Part shown: positions 33,172-41,125 of the stretch, one piece after another | Position numbering within the stretch: position 1 is the stretch's first letter | Layout: each line of letters begins with the position of its first letter | From: a bacterium | GTDB lineage: Bacteria > Planctomycetota > Planctomycetia > Kolteriales > Kolteriaceae | Length of the DNA: 49,330 nt | Direction of reading: 5' to 3' | Assembly: GCA_019753235.1 (NCBI GenBank) | Contig: JAIELF010000069.1 | Span: 1 to 49,330 of the forward strand | Notes under the pieces: model-generated | Databases searched by the model: none | What the model was told of the DNA's origin: nothing | The model's input: only the letters and a program-made list of their open reading frames with translations | Translations under genes and position numbers: made by a program

Positions 33172-34878
33172 TTAGAAGTCCATGCCGCCCATGCCCGGCA
33201 TGCCACCCATGCCGCCCATGCCACCCATACCTGGCATGCCGCCCATACCACCCATGCCGTGATCGTGGTGATGATGGGCATCGCCACCGGCCTTCTTCGG
33301 CTCGGGCTTATTGGCAATCAAGCATTCGGTAGTCAGCAAGAGGGCCGCCACGCTACCGCCGTTCTGCAGCGCGCTGCGTGTTACCTTAACCGGATCGATG
33401 ATCCCGGCCTTGCGAAGGTCAACATAATCCTCCTTGTTGGCGTCGTAGCCGAAGGAGACGTCGCTCTTCTTCAAGATAGTGGCGGCAACCACCGAACCAT
33501 CCAGGCCGGCATTCTCGGCAATCGTCCGCACCGGCATGCTCAGCACGCTCCGCACGATGTCGACGCCGAACTTTTCGTCGCCGGGAACCTTCATCTTTTC
33601 CAGTGCCGAGACACTTCGAAGCAGAGCAACCCCGCCGCCGGGGACGACCCCTTCTTCGATGGCTGCTCGCGTGGCGTGCAACGCATCTTCGACAAGGGCT
33701 TTTCGCTCTTTCATTTCGGTCTCAGTCACCGCGCCGACGTTGATCTGCGCGACGCCGCCGGCGAGCTTGGCCAATCGTTCTTGCAACTTTTCGCGATCAT
33801 AGTCGCTGTCGGTCGCGTCGATTTCTCGGCGAATCTGTTCGCAGCGACCCTTGATGTCGTCGGGCTTACCAGAACCCTTGACGATGGTGGTGTGCTCGGC
33901 ATCGATGCGAATCTTGGAGGCTCGTCCAAGATCAGACAGAGATACATGCTCGATCTGGACGCCGATATCCTTGGTGATGGCCTTGCCGGCGGTGAGGATG
34001 GCAATGTCCGACAGCATGGCTTTGCGTCGGTCGCCGTAACCGGGCGCCTTGACGGCACAGGCCTGTACGATGCCGCGAAGCTTATTGACAACGAGCGTCG
34101 CGAGGGCTTCCCCTTCGACATCCTCGGCAATGATGAGAAGCGGCTTGCGGGCCTTCGAGATCTGCTCGAGGACCGGCACGATCGACTTGGCCGACGAGAT
34201 CTTCTCTTCAAAGATCAGGATGTAGGCGTTGTCAAGTTCGACGGTCATCTCGTCTTGATTGGTGACGAAGTGAGGCGAGAGGTAGCCCCGGTCGAACTGC
34301 ATTCCCTCGACAACCTCTACTTCGGTTTGGACCCCTTTGCCTTCTTCGACCGTCACGACGCCGTCGGCGCCGACTTTGGCCATGGCGTCGGCAATAGTCT
34401 TGCCGATCTCGGGATCATTGTTGGAAGCGATGGTCGCCACCTCTTGGATCGCCTTCTTGTCCCCCTTGACGGTGGTGGCGATGGAATGAAGGTGTTCGAC
34501 GACTGCTTCGATGGCCTTGTTGATGCCCCGACTGAGCGCCATCGGATCGGCCCCGGCCGCGATCCGGCGAAGACCTTCCTTATAGATCGCCTCGGCCAGC
34601 AGTGTGGCCGTGGTCGTTCCGTCGCCGGCGACGTCGCTGGTCTTGCTGGCGGCCTCTTTCACAAGCTGGGCTCCCATGTTTTCGTAGGGATCCTTCAGCT
34701 CGATCTCCTCGGCCACGCTCACACCGTCCTTCGTGACGGTCGGCGCGCCCCAACCCTTATCCAGCACAGCATTTCGGCCCCGCGGACCGAGCGTGCTTTT
34801 CACCGCTCGGGCGAGCTTCGAAACGCCGGCGAGAACTTTCTGACGGGCATCATCATCGAATACAAGCATCTTCGCCAC
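33172..34878 (-). CDS. groEL: 60 kDa chaperonin GroEL with His-rich GGM tail
   Basis: This 568-residue chaperonin starts at GTG (34876-34878), giving MAKMLVFDDDAR; GGAGG lies 8 bases upstream. The frame's further upstream ATG is not needed. Equatorial motifs include TLGPRGRNAVLDKG, SKTSDVAGDGTTTATLLA and EEGVVPGGGVALLR; the apical domain includes DRGYLSPHFVTN. The C-terminus has a His-rich segment (HHHHDHG) followed by GGM-type repeats ending MGGMDF. It heads the chaperone array and is the likely main GroEL, since it keeps the usual tail. Confidence 0.97.
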   Translation of the reverse strand: MAKMLVFDDDARQKVLAGVSKLARAVKSTLGPRGRNAVLDKGWGAPTVTKDGVSVAEEIELKDPYENMGAQLVKEAASKTSDVAGDGTTTATLLAEAIYKEGLRRIAAGADPMALSRGINKAIEAVVEHLHSIATTVKGDKKAIQEVATIASNNDPEIGKTIADAMAKVGADGVVTVEEGKGVQTEVEVVEGMQFDRGYLSPHFVTNQDEMTVELDNAYILIFEEKISSAKSIVPVLEQISKARKPLLIIAEDVEGEALATLVVNKLRGIVQACAVKAPGYGDRRKAMLSDIAILTAGKAITKDIGVQIEHVSLSDLGRASKIRIDAEHTTIVKGSGKPDDIKGRCEQIRREIDATDSDYDREKLQERLAKLAGGVAQINVGAVTETEMKERKALVEDALHATRAAIEEGVVPGGGVALLRSVSALEKMKVPGDEKFGVDIVRSVLSMPVRTIAENAGLDGSVVAATILKKSDVSFGYDANKEDYVDLRKAGIIDPVKVTRSALQNGGSVAALLLTTECLIANKPEPKKAGGDAHHHHDHGMGGMGGMPGMGGMGGMGGMPGMGGMDF

Positions 34879-35248
34879 TAGCACAACCTCCGCAATCGGT
34901 TCCCTCTCGCCGGTTGGCGAGGTCCCGCGCCTGAGCGGGGAAATAGTCTCTCTAACGACCCAGCCCCAGTAGAAGCAAACTGAGTGCCACGCCGGCAAAT
35001 GATGACGTAAGTATATGTTTCAAATTGTCTTACGTTATTTTGTCGACATGGCGACGAATGGCGGGTTCTGCCAAATCGGCAAGAGCAGGGGCTCCCCTTC
35101 GGGTCGGCCGTCGATTTTGGCACCTTGCAGGTGGATCCTGTATCTTCCCTTCGTCGTCCGGTCGGCAGGCCAGGGGATTTCCTCGTGGAGGGCTCTTGCC
35201 GTGACCGGGGAATTGGAGTGGGGTTTTTCATTCGCGGGGGAGTGATCG
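34879..35248. promoter_or_regulatory. Upstream region of the chaperone array with inverted repeat
   Basis: This 370-base region separates groEL2 (minus) from the M32 peptidase (plus). At 35005-35011 and 35029-35035 lie perfect arms ACGTAAG/CTTACGT with a 17-base AT-rich spacer. On the groEL2 strand the spacer includes TATACT, a fair -10 candidate. The site is about 130 bases upstream of groEL2. It does not match CIRCE. A repressor site controlling heat-shock transcription is an inference. Confidence 0.4.
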
Positions 35249-36760
35249 ATGAATCGGATGGATGCTTACGCCGCGCTCTTATCGCTTTGGCGCGAGGCAC
35301 ACTTGATTGCCTCGTCGGCCGCGACGCTCGAGTGGGAACAGCAGACGACGTTGCCCACTCGAGCCAGCGAGTATCGAGCGCAACAGATTGCATACTTAGC
35401 GGGGCTGCACCATGAGAAGTCCACTGACCCGCGGGTAGGAGATCTGCTTCATCAGCTTGAATCGTCGCCCGTCGAGGGAGATCCTTTGTCGGTCGAAGCG
35501 GTCAACGTTCGAGAGATTCGTCGAGCGTATGATCGGCAAACGAAGTTGTCCAAGTCGCTTGTCGAGGCCCTCGCGCAGACATGCTCCTTAGCGCAGCACG
35601 AATGGGCTCGCGCTCGACAAGAGCGTGACTTCGCTCACTTTCAGCCCTGGCTTTCCAAAGTGATCGAGTTGACCAAGTCGAAAGCGATCGCCCTCGATCC
35701 CCAGGCACCGGCGTACGACACGTTGCTCGACGAGTATGAGCGGGGCACAACCACCTCCCAAGTCGAAGAAGTCTTCACGGCATTGCGAGAACCGCTTGTT
35801 CGGCTTGTTCAGCAGATCGGCCAAGCGAAGCGCTCAGCACCGACGGAAATCTTGCATCGTTCCTATCCCAACGATCGTCAGCAAATATTCGGCGAGATGG
35901 CGGCAGCAGAGATCGGTTTCGATTTCGATCGAGGTCGGCTCGACACAACCACGCATCCATTCTGCACGACACTGGGGCCGCACGATTGCCGAATCTTGAC
36001 TCGCTACAACGCCCATTATTTTAATGAGTCATTCTTCGGCATCTTGCATGAAGCAGGGCACGGGCTTTACGAACAAGGTCTTCAGCCCGAACATTTCGGC
36101 ACGCCGATGGGCGAAGCGGTTTCCCTCGGAATTCATGAGTCGCAATCCCGCTTTTGGGAGAACCAGGTCGGCCGAAGTCGGCCTTTCTGGAATCGATTCT
36201 TTCCGCGTGCGCGGGGGGTCTTTCGCGAAGCGCTCAGGTCGGTGTCGGTGGACGACTTTCACTTTGCGGTCAACGGCGTTGCCCCTTCGTTCATTCGCGT
36301 CGAGGCGGATGAAGCGACTTACAACTTACATGTCATGATCCGTTTTGAACTCGAGCAAGCGATCGTGTCGGGGGATCTGCCCATCGCGGATATTCCACGG
36401 GTTTGGAATGAGAAGTATCGCGATTATCTCGGGATCACACCATCGAACGATGCCGAGGGTTGCTTGCAGGATGTTCATTGGAGCGCGGGACTGATTGGCT
36501 ATTTTCCAACGTACACGCTGGGCAACGTCTACAGCGCGCAGATCAGCCAGGCGGCGGATCGAGATCTAGGTGGAATCGACGGCTTGATCGAACGAGGCGA
36601 GTTTCGCTCGTTGTTGGATTGGCTTCGCGACCGGATTCATCGGCATGGCAAAAGATACTCCCCCCGGGAGTTGGTTCGTCAGGCGACGGGTCAGGATCTC
36701 TCGCCAGCACCTCTTTTGCAATCGCTTCGCGAGAAGCTTTCGTCGCTTTACGGCCTCTGA
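35249..36760 (+). CDS. Carboxypeptidase M32 (Taq-type metallocarboxypeptidase)
   Basis: This 503-residue protein removes C-terminal residues from peptides using one metal ion. It has the HEAGH motif at residues 267-271 (in GILHEAGHGLYEQG), a third ligand Glu in GEAVSLGIHESQSR (about 297), and family motifs HPFCTTLGPHDCRILTRY, FIRVEADEATYNLHVMIRFELE, GCLQDVHWSAGLIGYFPTYTLGN. It is close to the usual 500 residues and has no signal peptide, so it is cytoplasmic. ATG 35249 follows GGGGGAG. It is transcribed divergently from the chaperone array. Confidence 0.96.
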   Translation: MNRMDAYAALLSLWREAHLIASSAATLEWEQQTTLPTRASEYRAQQIAYLAGLHHEKSTDPRVGDLLHQLESSPVEGDPLSVEAVNVREIRRAYDRQTKLSKSLVEALAQTCSLAQHEWARARQERDFAHFQPWLSKVIELTKSKAIALDPQAPAYDTLLDEYERGTTTSQVEEVFTALREPLVRLVQQIGQAKRSAPTEILHRSYPNDRQQIFGEMAAAEIGFDFDRGRLDTTTHPFCTTLGPHDCRILTRYNAHYFNESFFGILHEAGHGLYEQGLQPEHFGTPMGEAVSLGIHESQSRFWENQVGRSRPFWNRFFPRARGVFREALRSVSVDDFHFAVNGVAPSFIRVEADEATYNLHVMIRFELEQAIVSGDLPIADIPRVWNEKYRDYLGITPSNDAEGCLQDVHWSAGLIGYFPTYTLGNVYSAQISQAADRDLGGIDGLIERGEFRSLLDWLRDRIHRHGKRYSPRELVRQATGQDLSPAPLLQSLREKLSSLYGL

Positions 36761-36808
36761 TGGCTTTCTCCGTCCGCGGCATCGGTTGATGTGAAGGGCG
36801 GACGAGTA

Positions 36809-37321
36809 TCAAGCCGGTCGTGTCGCGAGAATCTTCTGCATGAAGATGAGTGTTCTCCAGGAATCAAACTTGTAACCGACCTCGGGCATGCGAGCCACTT
36901 CGATGAAGCCGGCTTGCTGGTGGAGTGCCAGGCTGGCATGGTTGGTGGCGTCGATGCCGCCTACCATGACGTGCAGACGACGGCGATTTGCTTCGTGTAT
37001 CAGTTGGTCGAGAAGTCCGCGGCCGAGCCCTTTTCGGTGTGCAATCGGATCGATGTAGACAGAATGCTCGACCGTGAAGCGATAACCATCGAAGGGTCGA
37101 AACGGACCGAAGGTCGCGTACCCCTTTACTTCGTGATCGAGGCACCCCACGAAGACCGGCCAGGTACCGGCAAGCTTTGCTTCCCACCAGGCGCGAATGT
37201 CGCTTTCGGACTTAGTCTGCTCGTACCAAATCGCGGTTGAGTGCGTGATCGCTTGATTCATGATCTCGCGCAGCCTGCCGAGATCGCTTTCGATCGCCGG
37301 TCTGATCGAAACTCTGTTCAC
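36809..37321 (-). CDS. GNAT N-acetyltransferase, Pat-like
   Basis: This 170-residue protein resembles the phosphinothricin/methionine-sulfoximine acetyltransferase group: IRPAIESDLGRLREIMNQ, then VEHSVYIDPIAHRKGLGRGLLDQLI (the acetyl-CoA pyrophosphate loop R-K-G-L-G-R-G), and GGIDATNHASLALHQQAGF. The GTG at 37319-37321 is preferred because it follows AAGGTGG by 8 bases and gives the family's normal start; another in-frame GTG at 37369 is possible. The physiological substrate is unknown, and many members acetylate amino-acid analogues. Convergent with the M32 gene. Confidence 0.85.
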   Translation of the reverse strand: MNRVSIRPAIESDLGRLREIMNQAITHSTAIWYEQTKSESDIRAWWEAKLAGTWPVFVGCLDHEVKGYATFGPFRPFDGYRFTVEHSVYIDPIAHRKGLGRGLLDQLIHEANRRRLHVMVGGIDATNHASLALHQQAGFIEVARMPEVGYKFDSWRTLIFMQKILATRPA

Positions 37322-37474
37322 GCCCTTGTCCACCTTTCTGTTCGAGGTTCTCTTTGGACTGATTGTCACATGTCGATTGTTGGATTGCCAGCCGACGACT
37401 TGGCAAGTAGAACGGCGGCTCTCAGTGGCTGCTTGCTTTTCTGTTCACGACGAAAGTGGAAGGAACAAACACGG

Positions 37475-38317
37475 ATGCCGGCGATTCCGACGCGCGAAGC
37501 AAACTGGTACGATTACCCCGAGTATTACGACATCGCGTTTCGCGGCGACACGGCTCGCGAGGCAAAGTTCATCGAAGCCTGTTGCAAAGAGTATCTGCCG
37601 ACTCGCCGGGCGAAGGGGCCCCGTTTCCGTTTTCTAGAGCCAGCGTGCGGCAGCGGCCGATTGGTGGTCGAGTTGGCTCGGCGAGGGCATGATGTCGTCG
37701 CCTACGATCTTTGCCCACCGATGGTCGACTTCGTGAACCAGCGATTGCGTCGCCGAAAAGTCTCGGCAAAAGTCATGATCGGCGACATGCGAACTTTTCA
37801 GCTGACGCGGAAAGCGGACGCTGCGTTCAATCTCATCAACACCTTTCGGCATCTCACCAAGCAAGGGGCGATCGACCATCTCCGCGCGACCGCGGCGAGT
37901 CTCAAGGAGGGTGGCATTTATGTTCTCGGGATCATTCTCATTCCAGAGGACACGACCGCCGACGAAGCGTACGAACGCTGGACCGAAACTTTTCGACAAA
38001 CCAGAGTCACTGTGACCATCACCGTTCCCAAGATCGATGTCGCGAAGCGCTACGAGATCATGCGAACCAGCATGAGTGTTCGAAACGGGAAAGGGAGCTT
38101 TCGCCTTGTCACCGATGCGAAAATGCAACTCTACACGCCCGACGACATGCGCCGGCTTTTCGCAAAGGTTCCGGAGTTCGAAGTCGTGAATACGTTCGAC
38201 TTCTGGTACGACATCCGCAAGCCGGAAGTGTTCGATGACCGGATCGGCGACGTGGTGTTTGTGCTACGGAAGCGCTCCACAAAGCGGGGATCGGCCGCGC
38301 GTCGGACCCGTGGATGA
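37475..38317 (+). CDS. Class I SAM-dependent methyltransferase
   Basis: This 280-residue protein has a Rossmann SAM-binding core: FLEPACGSGRLVVELARRGHDVVAYDL, split by position here (residues about 53-79), contains the E/DxGxGxG-like motif I, followed by an acidic residue in YDLCPPMV. IGDMRTFQL and FNLINTFRHLTKQGAIDHLR are typical later motifs. The N-terminal WYDYPEYYDIAF segment is common in methyltransferases acting on small molecules. The substrate is unknown. ATG 37475 follows GGAAGGA. It overlaps no gene; the upstream in-frame extension runs against the acetyltransferase gene and is rejected. Confidence 0.88.
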   Translation: MPAIPTREANWYDYPEYYDIAFRGDTAREAKFIEACCKEYLPTRRAKGPRFRFLEPACGSGRLVVELARRGHDVVAYDLCPPMVDFVNQRLRRRKVSAKVMIGDMRTFQLTRKADAAFNLINTFRHLTKQGAIDHLRATAASLKEGGIYVLGIILIPEDTTADEAYERWTETFRQTRVTVTITVPKIDVAKRYEIMRTSMSVRNGKGSFRLVTDAKMQLYTPDDMRRLFAKVPEFEVVNTFDFWYDIRKPEVFDDRIGDVVFVLRKRSTKRGSAARRTRG

Positions 38318-38405
38318 GTTGTTTTGTTAGATCGCTTCCCTCACGGATTGATTGTGCGAGCCTGGCCGGTTTAGAATCATCTCCACAGATCCAATGGTCG
38401 GGGGG

Positions 38406-39863
38406 ATGAAAATGATCGTTCACGCTTGCTTGATGTTGGGGATGGCGACGAGTCTTGCCGACGCGGAGGAAAAGACGGCTGCGGTTCCTCGTCGGCCCAG
38501 CGTCACGCGTGCGGACATGGCTTTGGCCTATCAGCGATTTGAAAGTGCATTTCTCGATCATCGGCCAGAGGGGCAGGGCCTCGTCGATGCGAACCTGGCG
38601 TTTGAAGCGGTGACGAAGAGTTTCTTCGGCATGAACTTCGCCGCCGCCATTCGGCAACTCAACGATAAGTCGCTGGAAATGAGAGAACAACGCCGCCCGA
38701 GTGATGAAGAGAGATGGCTCGCCTCGCTGAAAGTCACGGTCGATCCTCCGATCGTCGTGCAGAGTGACGTTGCGCGGATCACGGTCCGACCGATGTACGT
38801 CACGATCGATCAACCGCCGGCACAAGTGAAAGTGAGACTCACAAGTAACTCCGCGACGCGCGAGTTTGATTTGAAGTTCGAGAAGGATGCAGCGGGCGAG
38901 TGGGTCGGTCAAGGAGATATTCGCCGTGCCGGTGGTTCTTGGGAAGGGACTTGGAAGATTGCCATTAAACTTCCCGCGGGGATCACGCTCGATACAGGAC
39001 GGACCTTGCAGGGGGTCGCGCGCGATCTCGATTCGCTTCGTGACGAGAACGCGGTTCGGCTTGGGAAGGTGGCGGCGAACAATGACGCGTTGCGGGCGGC
39101 CCTGATCACTTGTCGGGCTCGCAATGAGCATCTCAAGATGAAGCCGGGCGAGGCTCTTTCGACGGAGTTTTTGGCCGACTACAACATCTTGGCTCCGCAA
39201 GTGGTCCAAGAGATCGAGCAGTTGGAAAGAGGCGTGGATCCCTATTCGAAGCGGAAGGGGGACTATTGGCGTATTGTCGCTCGTGGCAACACGAAAGTCC
39301 CGATGCGGGTCTATGTGCCGGAGAAGCTCGACTGGAGCAAGGATGTCCCTGTGGTGATCGCGCTGCATGGCGCGGGGGGCGACGAAAACATGTTCATGGA
39401 TGCCTATGGTCAGGGGGCACTGAAACGCGAAGCGGATCGGATGGGATTCATCGCGGTCAGCCCGGCCACGTTCTTTTTTACGTCGCGATCCGATATGCTC
39501 GAGCCACTCCTTGCGGATTTAGCTCTCTGTTATCCGATCGATCGCAAGCGTGTCTATGTTCTGGGTCACTCAATGGGAGGCGGCGCGACCACTCGGCTGG
39601 CGATCGATAAGGGTTCTCTCCTTCGGGCCGCCAGTTGTCTGGCCGGTTTTCGAGGATTCCCTGCCTCGGCAAAGGTCCCTCCGACCTACGTCGTCGCTGC
39701 CGAGCTGGATGCCATTATTCCCGCCGCCGGGATCGAGTTGGCCGCGAAGAAAGCAATCGACGATAAACTCCCGGTGACGCTCGAGGTAGTCCCACACTAC
39801 GGGCATACCCTCGTCGTCGAATCAAAACTGGCCGACGTCATCGACTGGATGTGGAAGCAGTAG
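38406..39863 (+). CDS. Exported alpha/beta-hydrolase esterase
   Basis: This 485-residue protein starts with a signal peptide (MKMIVHACLMLGMATSLADA). A region of about 260 residues without recognised domain precedes a hydrolase domain from about residue 300. The catalytic triad is visible: Ser 389 in LGHSMGGG, Asp 435 in AAELDAI, and His 467 in HYGHTLVV. The oxyanion motif is ALHGAGGDENMF. The fold resembles PHB-depolymerase/LpqC-type or feruloyl-esterase-like enzymes. The likely location is periplasmic and the substrate unknown. ATG 38406 and ATG 38412 are both plausible starts after the GGGGGG run. Confidence 0.82.
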   Translation: MKMIVHACLMLGMATSLADAEEKTAAVPRRPSVTRADMALAYQRFESAFLDHRPEGQGLVDANLAFEAVTKSFFGMNFAAAIRQLNDKSLEMREQRRPSDEERWLASLKVTVDPPIVVQSDVARITVRPMYVTIDQPPAQVKVRLTSNSATREFDLKFEKDAAGEWVGQGDIRRAGGSWEGTWKIAIKLPAGITLDTGRTLQGVARDLDSLRDENAVRLGKVAANNDALRAALITCRARNEHLKMKPGEALSTEFLADYNILAPQVVQEIEQLERGVDPYSKRKGDYWRIVARGNTKVPMRVYVPEKLDWSKDVPVVIALHGAGGDENMFMDAYGQGALKREADRMGFIAVSPATFFFTSRSDMLEPLLADLALCYPIDRKRVYVLGHSMGGGATTRLAIDKGSLLRAASCLAGFRGFPASAKVPPTYVVAAELDAIIPAAGIELAAKKAIDDKLPVTLEVVPHYGHTLVVESKLADVIDWMWKQ

Positions 39864-39882
39864 CCTCTGACGAGGCTTTCAA

Positions 39883-39937
39883 ACGTTTGTCGGCCTGGTT
39901 CGACAAATATTATTGACGTTTGTCGGCCTGTTCGACA
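39883..39937. repeat. Near-identical 23-base direct repeat at a gene end
   Basis: Copy A is at 39883-39905 and copy B at 39916-39937. They differ by one extra base in copy A. Copy B encodes the last residues of the minus-strand gene (EQADKRQ), while copy A lies just past its stop codon, so the gene end appears tandemly duplicated. Confidence 0.7.
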
Positions 39938-40776
39938 CTGAGGAGTTCTTCGGAGTACGTGCTCGAAAAGGTGTACGTCGAACCTTCTCCCTGGAAATTC
40001 TTTACCACTTCCTGCGTCTTCATTTGGGCGGAGACCATCCGGCCGGCTTTCGGATCAAGGACCACGGTCCCCTTGGGAAGAAACTGAACCACGGGAACCA
40101 TCAGCTTGGGTTCTTTGACTTCGTCGATCAGTTTGCATTCCACGTCGATGACCAGTTTGTTCGAATTCGATTCGCTGACAGTGCAGTTTTGCACGCCCCG
40201 AAGCGTTCGGGGGGGCGAAGCGAGGGGGGGCTCGATGGTAATGGGGAAGTCCCGTCGCCAAGTTGTGCCAGCGGTCGGCAAACGATCTGCGGGGACCGTG
40301 ACTTGAAAGGGGAGCTCTCGCAAGACGTCGTTGCGCTGCGTGAGGTGCTTATACGCCTTGATCGTTCCATCGCTATCGAGATCAACTTGCATGATCGGTC
40401 GGCCGGTGACGTTTTTGAGTTGCTCGGCCAATTTCGAATCGGATTGAGGTAGATCGGTGGAATCATACTTGATTGTTTCGCCGGTCGGATCGGACTGCTC
40501 GATTGCGAGAGCCTCGATCGTCAACTCAAGCGTTGCGACTCCAAGAGAATCGACCTTCTTTACGTCCCAGCGTTTCTTCTGCTTCACCGAAGCGACCGAG
40601 CTGTTGGACTCTTTTGGGGTGACGACGTCGACCTTCGTGACGTGGCTGGTTTGATAGACCAGCGGCGAACCCTCTTTGAACTTGAAGGCAAAGGGGATCT
40701 GCGCCGATGCCGAGGAGATGCCGAGAAGACTTGCGGAAAAGACTGCAACCCACGAACGACTCCATCTTCGCTGCAT
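39910..40776 (-). CDS. Exported protein of unknown function
   Basis: This is a 288-residue protein. ATG at 40774-40776 follows GGGAGGA by about 8 bases, which decides against the upstream ATG. The signal peptide covers residues 1-25 (WVAVFSASLLGISSASA). The rest is beta-rich with a start FAFKFKEGSPLVYQTSH, regular polar/hydrophobic alternation and no catalytic motif that I recognise. It resembles DUF6263-type planctomycete proteins, an uncertain match. It is convergent with the esterase and downstream of prc on the same strand, so an envelope location is likely. Confidence 0.75.
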   Translation of the reverse strand: MQRRWSRSWVAVFSASLLGISSASAQIPFAFKFKEGSPLVYQTSHVTKVDVVTPKESNSSVASVKQKKRWDVKKVDSLGVATLELTIEALAIEQSDPTGETIKYDSTDLPQSDSKLAEQLKNVTGRPIMQVDLDSDGTIKAYKHLTQRNDVLRELPFQVTVPADRLPTAGTTWRRDFPITIEPPLASPPRTLRGVQNCTVSESNSNKLVIDVECKLIDEVKEPKLMVPVVQFLPKGTVVLDPKAGRMVSAQMKTQEVVKNFQGEGSTYTFSSTYSEELLSVEQADKRQ

Positions 40777-41125
40777 CACGGCATCCTCCCTTGGTGCTTG
40801 TCCCATGTAGGCGAAAGTATAGTTCTCGCCCTTGATACTTGATTTACCACGGTCTTCTTTTTGAGGCTACGGATCTTCTCTAGAACGTCTCTGCTTCGTC
40901 CCGGGGCTCGATCGATTCCGATGGGAGAGCGGATCCTCAGCGACAGGAAAGGACGAGGTGGGTGCCTCGTCCTTTCGCGTGGAACAACATGTGTGGATCG
41001 ACATTATTGAGGGTCGCCCCACGAGGGTCGGTTTAGAGGGGCGACCGTTTTCCATTGCATCTGCCGAGCAGCGGAATGCAATTTCTCTTGGTCAGGGGGC
41101 GCCTTCACGGAGGAACCAGCTTGCT
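40777..41125. other. Gap between prc and the unknown exported-protein gene
   Basis: These 349 bases contain the hairpin at 40948-40975, which probably terminates prc, and presumably the promoter of the gene ending at 39910. I see no further gene. Confidence 0.5.
40948..40975 (-). terminator. Hairpin terminator after prc
   Basis: Perfect 11-base arms AAAGGACGAGG (40948-40958) and CCTCGTCCTTT (40965-40975) enclose a 6-base loop. It lies about 150 bases past the prc stop. The symmetrical A and T ends make it usable in both directions. Confidence 0.65.

Noticed and set aside
33259..34881. 540-codon plus-strand frame opposite groEL2
   Set aside because: It lies wholly antisense to a well-conserved GroEL gene and has no domain or ribosome binding site; a shadow of codon bias.
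34879..35248. CIRCE (HrcA) operator upstream of groEL2
   Set aside because: No TTAGCACTC-N9-GAGTGCTAA or near match; a lone GAGTGCC lacks its partner arm.
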